From NCBI GenBank assembly GCA_017554455.1, contig JAFZIH010000040.1, positions 1 to 32,460 of the forward strand: a stretch of 32,460 bases of DNA, written 5' to 3'. Position 1 is the stretch's first letter. Each line of letters begins with the position of its first letter. Position numbers and translations under genes: made by a program. This DNA comes from Clostridia bacterium. Lineage in GTDB: Bacteria; Bacillota; Clostridia; Christensenellales; CAG-138. Under the pieces are notes generated by a model. The model did not search any database, was not told where the DNA came from, and saw nothing but the letters and a program-made list of their open reading frames with translations. Below, piece by piece: positions 6,580-14,024 of this stretch.

Positions 6580-7351
6580 TTCTTATCCTCCAATCATACG
6601 GTAAAAGGCATGCCGGCACGATCGCCTGCGCCTTTCCGATCGGCTCCGGCGACTGCACGCAGATACAGTCGACCGGCGCGTTTCCGAATGCGCAAAGCGT
6701 GACTGATTGCGGTCGCTCTCCGTACAGAACGCCGCTGCCGGAAAGCTTCATGAACGGCACGGGCAACGAAGGTCGATCGACGGTGCGGTCGATCAAGATG
6801 ACCGGAAGACCCGTGATCGGTTCTTTGAGAAGATTCCCGCTGTCGATCAAAGCATCCAGTCGATACGTATGGGACGCGAGCCGGACCTCTACCTCCGTAT
6901 GCATCGAGCGGTTCCGACGCGTTGTCAAAAGCGATCGGACGATCCGCGGCAGGCAAAGCGCCGCAAACGCCGAAAACAGCGCAGCACGGACCGGAACCGT
7001 CCCGACAAGCGTTCCGTCCGCATAGACGCTCCCGCCGAACAGCAGCGTCAAAAACATGGCAGCCCCGCCCGTCAGCGCCGCGGACAACAGCAGAAACGGC
7101 AGCGATCTCCATGCGCCTGCGCGTCTGAACAGCAGAAGCGACGCCGCAAGAAAGCTCGTGATCTTCAGCGGCGGCTCACGCAGTACCGTCCAGTAAAACA
7201 ATGATACGAGCGCATAGATTGCGCCGAGCAGTGAAACGACGACAGTCGGAAGAATACGGATCCGCACGCCCATCCATGCAGCGGCGATCAGATATACGCA
7301 GCAATTCATCAGCGTGTTGTCGAGAAGGAACGGCTCGATCGTGATCTTCAT
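6422..7351 (-). CDS. spoIIGA: Sigma-E processing peptidase SpoIIGA, 3' end overlapping sigE
   Basis: Membrane aspartic protease that cleaves pro-sigma-E in the mother cell. The first about 140 residues hold roughly five hydrophobic segments; the soluble domain carries the catalytic motif LIDSGN (Asp170) and the later block [11 protein letters not shown], then PEPI and VPACLL, where family members end. Here no stop follows: the frame runs on for about 55 residues across the sigE ribosome site and 158 bases into sigE, and this tail is rich in Arg, Ala and Ser like an out-of-frame reading. A one-base shift in the TTTT run near 6604 would instead stop at TGA 6594-6596, the normal distance before sigE. 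So the true end may be 6594. The ATG overlaps the spoIIE stop (ATGA). Confidence 0.88.
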   Translation of the reverse strand: MKITIEPFLLDNTLMNCCVYLIAAAWMGVRIRILPTVVVSLLGAIYALVSLFYWTVLREPPLKITSFLAASLLLFRRAGAWRSLPFLLLSAALTGGAAMFLTLLFGGSVYADGTLVGTVPVRAALFSAFAALCLPRIVRSLLTTRRNRSMHTEVEVRLASHTYRLDALIDSGNLLKEPITGLPVILIDRTVDRPSLPVPFMKLSGSGVLYGERPQSVTLCAFGNAPVDCICVQSPEPIGKAQAIVPACLLPYDWRIRNDRMAFSYLGSPARAAAHWQTRYLMVRSCKRRTSAAARSGGRGTVHRTCRDR

Positions 7352-9747
7352 GCGACGCTGATCACCATCACGGTCATATCGTCCGACCCGCCGCGTTGTT
7401 CGGCAAGTTTCAGAAGCGCTTCTCCGGTGTGCCGGTTTTCCCCGTCTGACATGCGGATCGCTTTCTCCATGCCCTCCGGCAGCACGTCCTGTACGCCGTC
7501 CGAACATAACACAATACGATCGTTGCGCTTGAGCTTCAGGCGGATCACACTCGGCTTTGCTTCCGCAAGGATCCCGCACGGCAGCGCTTCTCCCGTGATC
7601 GCGCTGATCTGTCCGTCCCGCATCAGATAGCTCGGTGGAGCGCCGTATTTCAATAACTCCGCCTCTCCGGTATTCAGATCGATCGAAACGGCATCAAGTG
7701 TCGCGTACGTTTCCGATTCGTTCTGCGCAAGCAGCATGCGATTTACGTTTTCGTAGACCAGCTCTCTCTGTACGCCGGCGTTGTACAGTCGAAACAGCAG
7801 ACGGATCGCCGCTTCGCTTTCCATTCGCGCCTGTTGTCCCCTGCCCATTCCGTCCGACAGTGCAAAGCAAACGTAACCGCCCGGGATGCGGCATTCGCCG
7901 GTCGCGTCTCCGCTGACCGATTGATCCCGCTTCGTTCTGGATACCTGCATCTCCGCGTGCAGTTCGGCGTCCTGTTCGTAAACGAATGTTGCGCGGCTTT
8001 CATTCTGCGCGGCGCGGATGCAGCGAAGCCGGTATCCGCAGGACTGCTCGATCTCCCATTGGATCGCCGCATGCCGCGTTTTGATCGGGCGGCGGATGCT
8101 GACGGAGATCATTTCCGACCCGTCTGTTTCATACACATCAAGTGCGTCGACGTCATATCCCGCCTGCACAAGACGCTCGCGTATTTTTCGATCTGCAAAC
8201 GACGTACTGCGGGAGCGGCTTCGCATCGCACGTGCATACGAACAGAGCGCCGCGCCTGCGCCCGAGAGCTGCCGTTCGGCAATGCCGGTCTGCATACACG
8301 CTTGTTTGTCCAGTGCATTACGGTTTACCGCCTGCTGATAGGACAACAAAACGGACGCGCAGAGATCGGAAAAATGTCTGCAGTTCTCGTCGATCGGACC
8401 GATCGGCTCCACGCGGCGTCCCTTCGCCGCTTCTTCGGCAAGCTCCTTGATCGCCTCCTGCATAGCATCCGGATCCCTCCAGCAGAGCCGCCGTACTTCG
8501 CATCCGCGACAGACCGTAAGCGCACCCTGCACCGTCCAGAGGTCTATCACATCATCTTCTTCCGGCTCGGTATGAAACATTCCGGAAAAGCCGCCGAGCA
8601 GCTTCCCCATCCGTTCGAGCTCCCGCGATACGCGATGCTCCGTCCGCTTTACGTTATCGGCAGCCGTCTGCTCCGTAAAGAGGCGCAGATCGACGCGGTT
8701 CCGGATCGATGCGACCCAGCTTTTCGGGATCAAGATGAAGAACAAAGCGCCGCAAAGGAGATTCGGGATCCCCGTCATGTACGGATTTATTGACGCGAAA
8801 GATCGGAACAGCAGTGCGGACAGCACAAACGCGCCGATGATGAGCGGCTTTCCCTTCTCCTGCAGCACAGAAGCCGTCAGCGCGCCGAGCGCAACGCTCC
8901 CGATCAGCATCGGATCACATCCGGTATACAGCGTCAGCATGACCGACCAAAGGATCCCCGCTGCCGCACCGGCAACGCTGCGGACCGAAACGGCGATCAT
9001 CGTAAACAGCAGGATCAGCGTTACCGGAAGCGACCAGGCAAGAAACGCTGCGTCCGCCACGGAAAGCAGCAGCGCGCCGACGCCGAGCGCGACGGCAATC
9101 TGCTCAATATCCGTGATCCGGCGCGAGCGGCTGATTGTCTTGATCGTCAAAGCGATGCGACGAAAGCACATGGACGACAGCATGGTAACGGACAGTGAAA
9201 CCAGTCCGTACAGGAGTTCCTCCGTTCCGTAAATCGCGGAGATCGGAAGCGTTGCGGCCATGCATGACACGAAGATAAGAAAGCGGACCGTGGGTCGGCA
9301 TTTCTTTTTTGTCAGCAGAATGATTCGCGTGATCCCCCAATAGAGCAGCGCGGCGGAAACACCCTGCCAATACGGTTTTGACTCTGCAAACGCACCGAGA
9401 ATGATCCCGCCGACGATCGCCGCCGGTTCAAATCCCGCAAGCTGCGTACCGAGCAGCAGTCCGAGCGCCAGCGGCGCGTGCAGATTATGGATCCGTACGC
9501 GGGAAAGCAGAAGCGCAAAAAGGAATCCGCCGACCATCACAGCCGTGCCGATCAATGTTTCCGTTCGGTTTTCCGTAACTTCGTTCTTTTTCCGCATACC
9601 CGCATCATACGGAATCATACCCGTGTTTGTGTGGTGCTCGCTGTCCCCTCTCCGCTCCATTCCGTCGCCCGGATCCGATCCGTTTTGATCGGAAGCGAAA
9701 CCGTTCCCGCCGTTTCGATCCGATCTTGCATAATCATCTTGCCCCAT
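7348..9747 (-). CDS. spoIIE: Stage II sporulation protein E, membrane PP2C phosphatase
   Basis: About 799 residues, close to the Bacillus protein. After a short polar N-terminus come many hydrophobic segments (about residues 55-360), a central cytoplasmic region, and a C-terminal PP2C-type phosphatase domain with SDGMGRG (Asp632), LCSDGV (Asp750) and GGSDDMT (Asp789). SpoIIE dephosphorylates SpoIIAA, which releases sigma-F in the forespore, and it associates with FtsZ at the polar septum. The start is uncertain: none of the candidate ATGs (9747, 9660, 9618, 9597) has a good ribosome site; 9747 is given as the longest plausible. The 3' end overlaps spoIIGA by ATGA, so this gene appears to be first in a spoIIE-spoIIGA-sigE operon. 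The N-terminal 50 residues are unusually rich in Asp, Gly, Asn and Arg. Confidence 0.93.
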   Translation of the reverse strand: MGQDDYARSDRNGGNGFASDQNGSDPGDGMERRGDSEHHTNTGMIPYDAGMRKKNEVTENRTETLIGTAVMVGGFLFALLLSRVRIHNLHAPLALGLLLGTQLAGFEPAAIVGGIILGAFAESKPYWQGVSAALLYWGITRIILLTKKKCRPTVRFLIFVSCMAATLPISAIYGTEELLYGLVSLSVTMLSSMCFRRIALTIKTISRSRRITDIEQIAVALGVGALLLSVADAAFLAWSLPVTLILLFTMIAVSVRSVAGAAAGILWSVMLTLYTGCDPMLIGSVALGALTASVLQEKGKPLIIGAFVLSALLFRSFASINPYMTGIPNLLCGALFFILIPKSWVASIRNRVDLRLFTEQTAADNVKRTEHRVSRELERMGKLLGGFSGMFHTEPEEDDVIDLWTVQGALTVCRGCEVRRLCWRDPDAMQEAIKELAEEAAKGRRVEPIGPIDENCRHFSDLCASVLLSYQQAVNRNALDKQACMQTGIAERQLSGAGAALCSYARAMRSRSRSTSFADRKIRERLVQAGYDVDALDVYETDGSEMISVSIRRPIKTRHAAIQWEIEQSCGYRLRCIRAAQNESRATFVYEQDAELHAEMQVSRTKRDQSVSGDATGECRIPGGYVCFALSDGMGRGQQARMESEAAIRLLFRLYNAGVQRELVYENVNRMLLAQNESETYATLDAVSIDLNTGEAELLKYGAPPSYLMRDGQISAITGEALPCGILAEAKPSVIRLKLKRNDRIVLCSDGVQDVLPEGMEKAIRMSDGENRHTGEALLKLAEQRGGSDDMTVMVISVA

Positions 9748-9767
9748 GCTGTCGGATATGCTATAAT
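9739..9767 (+). promoter_or_regulatory. Sigma-A promoter of tmk, overlapping the spoIIE start
   Basis: TTGCCC (9739-9744), 17 bases, TATAAT (9762-9767) on the plus strand. The -35 and spacer lie over the most upstream spoIIE start codon (9745-9747). The sequence TGTCGGA (9750-9756), one base from the Spo0A box TGNCGAA, lies in the spacer. Confidence 0.75.
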
Positions 9768-9823
9768 GCAAAGCAGAAATCGGCGAACAATTCCTTATAG
9801 CCGTGCATCCGGGAGGGATCATT

Positions 9824-10492
9824 ATGACAAAGATCATCGCATTTGAGGGCATCGACGGCACCGGCAAAAGCGTGCAGATGGCGCGTCTTTCCGATACGCT
9901 GAAAAGCCGCGGACTGAAGGTGAAGGAGATCTCCTTCCCCATGTACGATACGTTCTTCGGGGAAATGGTCGGACGGTATCTGTCCGCAAAGGACGGGATC
10001 GCGGCGAACACCGTCGACGGAAAGAGCATGGCGCTGTGGTTTGCGCTCGATCGGTTCGAGGCATTCAGGCACTTTGATTATTCCGACGCGGACGTGCTGC
10101 TGATCAACCGTTATGTGCTTTCGAACGCCGTCTATCAGAGCATCCGCGACATCGACCTCGACAAGCCGGATATCCTTGATTTCTGCCTTTCTCTCGAGCA
10201 CGAGCATTTCGGCATTCCCGTGCCGGACCTGCATCTCGTTCTGGATATGGACACCGAAAACGCCGCGGAGAACGTAGACAAAAAGGGCTTCCGCGAATAT
10301 ATCGGCAATGCGCGCGACGTCTATGAAAGCATCGATTCGATCCAGACCCGCGCACGCAAAAAATATGCGGAATATGCACAGCGTATTCCGAACGTAAAGC
10401 TCGTCCTCTGCACGGAAAACGGCGTCCTTCTTCCGATCGACGAGATCGCAAAGCGCATCGAAGCGGTCGTGCTGCCGATGCTCGACCTCTGA
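9824..10492 (+). CDS. tmk: Thymidylate kinase family protein
   Basis: A 222-residue P-loop kinase. The Walker A motif is GIDGTGKS (residues 9-16) in the thymidylate-kinase context FEGIDGTGKS; a DRFEAF segment, INRYVLSN.VYQ, and a nucleotide-binding strand LHLVLDMD follow. The family phosphorylates dTMP to dTDP in the cytoplasm. The LID region is atypical: the usual Arg-rich stretch is replaced by DKKGFREYIG, so a related deoxynucleotide kinase activity is possible. ATG at 9824 is chosen over 9803 because GGGAGG (9811-9816) precedes it. It is transcribed away from spoIIE, from the promoter at 9739-9767, and ends in its own terminator, so it appears monocistronic. Confidence 0.85.
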   Translation: MTKIIAFEGIDGTGKSVQMARLSDTLKSRGLKVKEISFPMYDTFFGEMVGRYLSAKDGIAANTVDGKSMALWFALDRFEAFRHFDYSDADVLLINRYVLSNAVYQSIRDIDLDKPDILDFCLSLEHEHFGIPVPDLHLVLDMDTENAAENVDKKGFREYIGNARDVYESIDSIQTRARKKYAEYAQRIPNVKLVLCTENGVLLPIDEIAKRIEAVVLPMLDL

Positions 10493-10508
10493 TCCCATTC
10501 ATAACGCA

Positions 10509-10545
10509 AAAGCACACGGATCACTCCGTGTGCTTTAATCTTTTT
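10509..10545 (+). terminator. Rho-independent terminator after tmk
   Basis: An 11-bp stem (10509-10519 with 10526-10536, loop ATCACT) is followed by AATCTTTTT. It separates tmk from the convergent sdaAA gene, which ends at 10552. Confidence 0.88.
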
Positions 10546-10551
10546 ATGCTA

Positions 10552-11457
10552 TCAATATTCGCCGGAATAGGACTGGAAGCGTCTGACCTTTTCCGCGACC
10601 GCCTTGCCGGTCGGCGTCGTTGCAAGCCCGCCCTTTGCCGTTTCGCGATACTCCTTGCGGATATCTCTTCCGACCTGCAGCATCGCCGAAACGACCTCAT
10701 CGAACGGGATCAAGCTCGTGATGCCGCAAAGTACCATATCCGCGCACAAAAGCGCGTTCGCAGCGCCAAGAGCGTTCCGCTTGATGCAGGGGCACTCGAC
10801 AAGACCCGCGACCGGATCGCATACGAGTCCCATGATGTTCTTGATCGTGATCGCCGCCGCGTCCAGCGCTTGCTCGGGCGTGCCGCCCGAAAGCTCGACG
10901 ATCGCTGCCGCCGCCATTGCGCTTGCGACGCCGGTCTCCGCCTGACAGCCGCCGTCCGCGCCAGAGATCGTCGCGTTCTGTGCAAAGAGCAGTCCGACCG
11001 CACCTGCCGTGAAAAGTCCTTGAATGAGCTGATCGTCGGTCCAATTGCGCTCCATGCCGCATTCGATCAAAACGCCCGGCAGGATACCGCTTGCGCCGGC
11101 TGTCGGCGCCGCGACGATGCGACCCATGGAGGAATTGACTTCGCAGACCGCCATCGCGCTCGCCGCCGCGCGGCAGGTATTGCCGCCGGAGAACGGATCG
11201 TATTTTGCGTACAGGAACAGCCGCCTCGCCTCTCCGCCGGACAGATGGGACACCGTCTCCACGTGCTCCTCAAGTCCGATCCGGACGGCTTCCCGCATGA
11301 CCTCCAGATTTTTCCGCATTTCTTCCATGACGGTGTCGCGCATCATTTCCCCGCGCGAGACCTCGCGCCGGATCATTGCCTCCGCGATCGTGCAGTTCTC
11401 CGCCATGCAGTATTGGCAAAGAGACGCGCCGTTTTCAAATGCTTCCATCAACTGCAT
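10552..11457 (-). CDS. sdaAA: L-serine dehydratase, iron-sulfur-dependent, alpha subunit
   Basis: A 301-residue catalytic subunit of the [4Fe-4S] L-serine ammonia-lyase, which converts serine to pyruvate and ammonia. Family blocks are visible: SGGNTCRAAASAMAV, VAAPTAGASGILPGVL, ATISGADGGCQAE, GGTPEQALDAAA, and IMGLVCDPVAGLVECPC, where several of the cluster cysteines lie. The start is supported by AAGGAGGAG eight bases upstream. It lies 12 bases after sdaAB on the same strand. The split alpha/beta form is usual in Clostridia and Bacillus. Serine degradation fits an amino-acid-fermenting anaerobe. Confidence 0.95.
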   Translation of the reverse strand: MQLMEAFENGASLCQYCMAENCTIAEAMIRREVSRGEMMRDTVMEEMRKNLEVMREAVRIGLEEHVETVSHLSGGEARRLFLYAKYDPFSGGNTCRAAASAMAVCEVNSSMGRIVAAPTAGASGILPGVLIECGMERNWTDDQLIQGLFTAGAVGLLFAQNATISGADGGCQAETGVASAMAAAAIVELSGGTPEQALDAAAITIKNIMGLVCDPVAGLVECPCIKRNALGAANALLCADMVLCGITSLIPFDEVVSAMLQVGRDIRKEYRETAKGGLATTPTGKAVAEKVRRFQSYSGEY

Positions 11458-11469
11458 ACCCGCTCCTCC

Positions 11470-12132
11470 TTATACCGCAAACATATCGGTGATCCCGCTG
11501 CAGAGCTGACGAATGATCGCCTGCATCTCCTTCGTAACGGGCGTATCGGTTTCGATACACATATAGGCGTCCCGCCCGCGTCCGTGGCGGAACACGCGCA
11601 TAAACGCGATATTGACCTTCAGCTGCGCAAGCACCTGCGATACGATGGCAATGACGCCGGGCTCGTCTCTGTGACTGATGATCAGCGTCGGATAATCGCC
11701 GGAAAGCTCCACCGCCTGCTCGTTGATCTCAGTGATCAGAATGTTCCCGCCGCCGACCGAGCGCCCGACGACTTCCATCTTTCGGTCGTTAATATCAACA
11801 ATCTCAATCTTGACCGTATTCGGATGATCGGCAGGCGCGTCGGAATAGGTGAACGCGACCTGCACGCCCTGATCCATGGCAAGCTCGTACGCGTGCGGAA
11901 TCCGTTCGTCATCCGGCGAAAAGCCCAGGATGCCGCCGATCAGCGCCTTGTCCGTGCCATGCCCGCGTCCGGTCTCGGCAAATGAGCCGTAAAGTGTGAA
12001 GTGCACACGGCTGATCTCCGCGCCGATCAGTTTTCTCGCGATATACGCGATGCGTACCGCGCCTGCCGTATGGCTCGATGACGGTCCCGTCATGCGCGGA
12101 CCGATGATGTCAAATACCGAAAAGTCTTCCAT
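11470..12132 (-). CDS. sdaAB: L-serine dehydratase, iron-sulfur-dependent, beta subunit
   Basis: A 220-residue beta subunit of the split L-serine dehydratase. The N-terminal part carries the signature GPSSSHTAGAVRIA; the C-terminal part is an ACT domain (ISHRDEPGVIAIVSQVLA... and NIAFMRVFRHGRG), which in this family may bind serine or otherwise regulate activity. The ATG at 12130-12132 follows AGGAAAGGGG. It is the first gene of the sdaAB-sdaAA pair. The terminator of the SRP RNA gene ends only 24 bases upstream, so either it leaks or a promoter overlaps it. A TATAAT at 12146-12151 is present but has no good -35. Confidence 0.95.
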   Translation of the reverse strand: MEDFSVFDIIGPRMTGPSSSHTAGAVRIAYIARKLIGAEISRVHFTLYGSFAETGRGHGTDKALIGGILGFSPDDERIPHAYELAMDQGVQVAFTYSDAPADHPNTVKIEIVDINDRKMEVVGRSVGGGNILITEINEQAVELSGDYPTLIISHRDEPGVIAIVSQVLAQLKVNIAFMRVFRHGRGRDAYMCIETDTPVTKEMQAIIRQLCSGITDMFAV

Positions 12133-12156
12133 ACTGCCCCTTTCCTATTATACAGA

Positions 12157-12182
12157 AAAAACCGAGCGTGTGCCCGGTTTTT
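12157..12182 (-). terminator. Terminator of the SRP RNA gene
   Basis: On the minus strand an eight-base-pair stem (12175-12182 with 12157-12164) encloses a GC-rich loop and ends in a T-run of six. It directly follows the SRP RNA and precedes sdaAB by 24 bases. Confidence 0.82.
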
Positions 12183-12192
12183 CTCTATAAAA

Positions 12193-12457
12193 CTTGCACA
12201 CCCGTCCTTCGACCGCTTGCTCCGAGTGGACCCTCAACCGATGACTCCGCGCAGGTGACCCCGCGGCACATCGTACATTCCGCTTAGTGCTGCTTCCGTC
12301 AGGACCTGACACGGTTCACGGCGTGCGATTGCACGGGACCCGCGCATCAACGTTCCGTATTGAGACCGACCTCACAACAATTGGCCTCGGGACGGGGATT
12401 CGGCCTCGCTGTAGCGGATTGCGAGTACAGGGCACCGCTAACTCCCCGCTTAGTGCA
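12193..12457 (-). ncRNA. ffs: Signal recognition particle RNA, large bacterial type
   Basis: About 265 bases on the minus strand. The conserved S-domain core is visible: GTGAACCGTGTCAGGTCC and GGAAGCAGCA face each other in helix 8. The loop between them is TGAC (12298-12301), a URRC tetraloop in place of the commoner GGAA; this class is known in bacterial SRP RNAs. The 5' part (GCACTAAGCGGGGAGTTAG...) and the complementary 3' part (GTGTGCA) form the Alu-type end typical of Firmicutes. It pairs with Ffh to deliver nascent membrane and secreted proteins. The ends are approximate, set from the promoter spacing and the closing helix. Confidence 0.93.
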
Positions 12458-12463
12458 TTGCCT

Positions 12464-12492
12464 ATTATAACCGCATCTTACGCTTTTTGCAA
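12464..12492 (-). promoter_or_regulatory. Sigma-A promoter of the SRP RNA gene
   Basis: On the minus strand TTGCAA (12487-12492), 17 bases, TATAAT (12464-12469). It is embedded in the last codons of the queG-like gene, so the SRP RNA can be made independently of the long operon that runs into it. Confidence 0.82.
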
Positions 12493-13398
12493 GAGGGAAA
12501 TTGCGTAATCAAGTTCCGCACCGAACCGCTCGGATTCGGTCTCCCGAAGTTTCGAAAGATATGGCAGCGCGTCGGTTCTGCCGCGGTTTGCCGCAAGTAC
12601 GATCGCCTGCCGCAAGAGACGTTTCGGCGCTGCAAGGTTTTTGCCGACGAGCTTCTCCGCTTCCCGGCGGTTTCCGCTAAGGATCGCAACCGGATCGAGA
12701 ACCGATTTGACCTCGTCCGGAATCGGGATCGTTTCCTTCGGATTCTTCGGGCAGACCGTCTGACAGCACATGCAACCGAGAAGCTCCGACATCCACTCCA
12801 TAGCATCCTGCGGGATCGGATCTCCTTCCAGATAGGAATGAACGCAGCGTGTCCAGTCGAACGCGTAATCTCCCTTTATCGCGCCGAAACAGACCTCCTG
12901 ACACAGCCCGCAATGATCGCAGATCTCTTTGGGTTCACGGCGCGGCGTGTAGGCGACCGGCTCCGGCAATGCCAGCATTGCGCCCTGTACGTTAAAATAC
13001 GTGCCGTACGGCTCGAGAAACAGCAATTGGTTATCCATGCGTGAACCAATGCCATAGGACGCAAGCTGCTCCCTGTACGGCGTCTCAGCGCGCTCCGCCC
13101 GAACCCCGTTCTCGTTCAGCGCCGCAAGGAGCCGTTTCATGGCGTGATACGCGCGGTTGCTTGCGGGATAGTAGGACGCGACGAGTGTTTCGTCATCATA
13201 GGGTGTATACGGATACACGCAGATGAGCACGGCGTTTGCCCATGGATAGAGCTCTCTCGGATCGTCCGCAAGCGGCGCCGTGTTCGGATGAAACACGCCA
13301 TCGTTGCGATGGCGTGTCCAGTTCGTATAGGGGGCGACGGGAAGCAAAAAGCCCTCCGCGAAACCCGCGTTTTTAAGAAGTGCAAAAACGTCCGTCAT
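12478..13398 (-). CDS. Epoxyqueuosine reductase (QueG)-like iron-sulfur protein
   Basis: A 306-residue protein with two [4Fe-4S] motifs: C-D-H-C-G-L-C-x3-C (Cys160, 163, 166, 170) and C-M-C-C-x3-C-P (Cys209, 211, 212, 216), the paired arrangement of QueG. A C-terminal helical segment (about residues 232-290) resembles the HEAT-like repeats of that family. QueG reduces epoxyqueuosine to queuosine in tRNA using a cobalamin cofactor. The region that in QueG reads D.APL.E...A..AG.G..GK is clearly divergent here (ETPYREQLASYGIGSRMDN), so the exact reaction is uncertain. The start overlaps the stop of the V-ATPase subunit D gene (ATGA), placing it last in that operon. No terminator follows; the stop overlaps the SRP RNA promoter. 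Confidence 0.7.
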   Translation of the reverse strand: MTDVFALLKNAGFAEGFLLPVAPYTNWTRHRNDGVFHPNTAPLADDPRELYPWANAVLICVYPYTPYDDETLVASYYPASNRAYHAMKRLLAALNENGVRAERAETPYREQLASYGIGSRMDNQLLFLEPYGTYFNVQGAMLALPEPVAYTPRREPKEICDHCGLCQEVCFGAIKGDYAFDWTRCVHSYLEGDPIPQDAMEWMSELLGCMCCQTVCPKNPKETIPIPDEVKSVLDPVAILSGNRREAEKLVGKNLAAPKRLLRQAIVLAANRGRTDALPYLSKLRETESERFGAELDYAISLLQKA

Positions 13399-14021
13399 GC
13401 TTCCTTTGCAAGCATCTCCTTGGTTTTCATGAGCCGCGAGGTGTTGCCGCGTTCGTTTTCTTCGAGCTTCATCTGGATATCGTGGATCGCGGCGTCGAAC
13501 TGCGGGATCATGACATATTCAAGCGCGTTGACGCGGCGGCGTGTCTTTTCGATCTCGTCCGCCAATCTGCTCGTCGCCTTCTCGACCTCAGCAAGCTCCA
13601 GCATCAGCGGAAGGATCTCCGCAAGCGCCTGTACCGCGCCGTCGAGATCGGCGCCGGTCGTCGCAAAGCCATACGGATAGACGAAAGCGTCCTGCGTGTC
13701 AAGCGAAAGCTTCGGCACGGGAATCGACAGGATATTCTGCTTGCCCGCATCGACCTTGATCGCGCGCGCCGGATACATCAGCGCTTCTTCGATCTCGTTT
13801 CCGCTCATCATGGCGCGGGCAAGCACGAAGTTCTGCATCGCCTCGCCGAGCTTTTTCTCCGTTTCCTGACGCAGCGCCTTGTTTTTGCGCGCAAGAACGA
13901 TGAAGCGGCGCACGAGCTCGTCTCGCTTATCCTTCATCATTTTGTGTCCGCGAATGGCGACGGTCCTGCGTTTTTTCAGGTTCGATAGCTCCATTCGCGT
14001 GGGCTTATACTGCAGCGCCAC
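13395..14021 (-). CDS. atpD: V-type ATP synthase subunit D
   Basis: A 208-residue central-stalk subunit of the V/A-type ATPase. It begins MALQYKPTRMELSNLKKR, the typical entry of family PF01813, with long helices at both ends (about 20-75 and 140-205) and RRRVNALEYVMIPQ near the C-terminus, the parts that form the rotor coiled coil inside the A3B3 head. It lies three bases after subunit B and shares ATGA with the queG-like gene. Gene naming for bacterial V-type operons varies (ntpD or atpD); here it is not the F-type beta subunit. Confidence 0.95.
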   Translation of the reverse strand: MALQYKPTRMELSNLKKRRTVAIRGHKMMKDKRDELVRRFIVLARKNKALRQETEKKLGEAMQNFVLARAMMSGNEIEEALMYPARAIKVDAGKQNILSIPVPKLSLDTQDAFVYPYGFATTGADLDGAVQALAEILPLMLELAEVEKATSRLADEIEKTRRRVNALEYVMIPQFDAAIHDIQMKLEENERGNTSRLMKTKEMLAKEA

Positions 14022-14024
14022 GGC

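Noticed and set aside
10528..11985. A 485-codon plus-strand frame over the serine dehydratase genes, and similar long plus-strand frames at 14304-15221 and 15896-17227 over the ATPase genes.
   Set aside because: Each lies over a well-conserved minus-strand gene, has no ribosome site and is rich in Arg, Asp and His, typical mirror frames of GC-rich coding DNA.
12146..12151. TATAAT just before sdaAB as a standard sigma-A promoter.
   Set aside because: No -35 hexamer lies at 16-18 bases, and the start point would fall inside the ribosome site. It is mentioned only as an open question.
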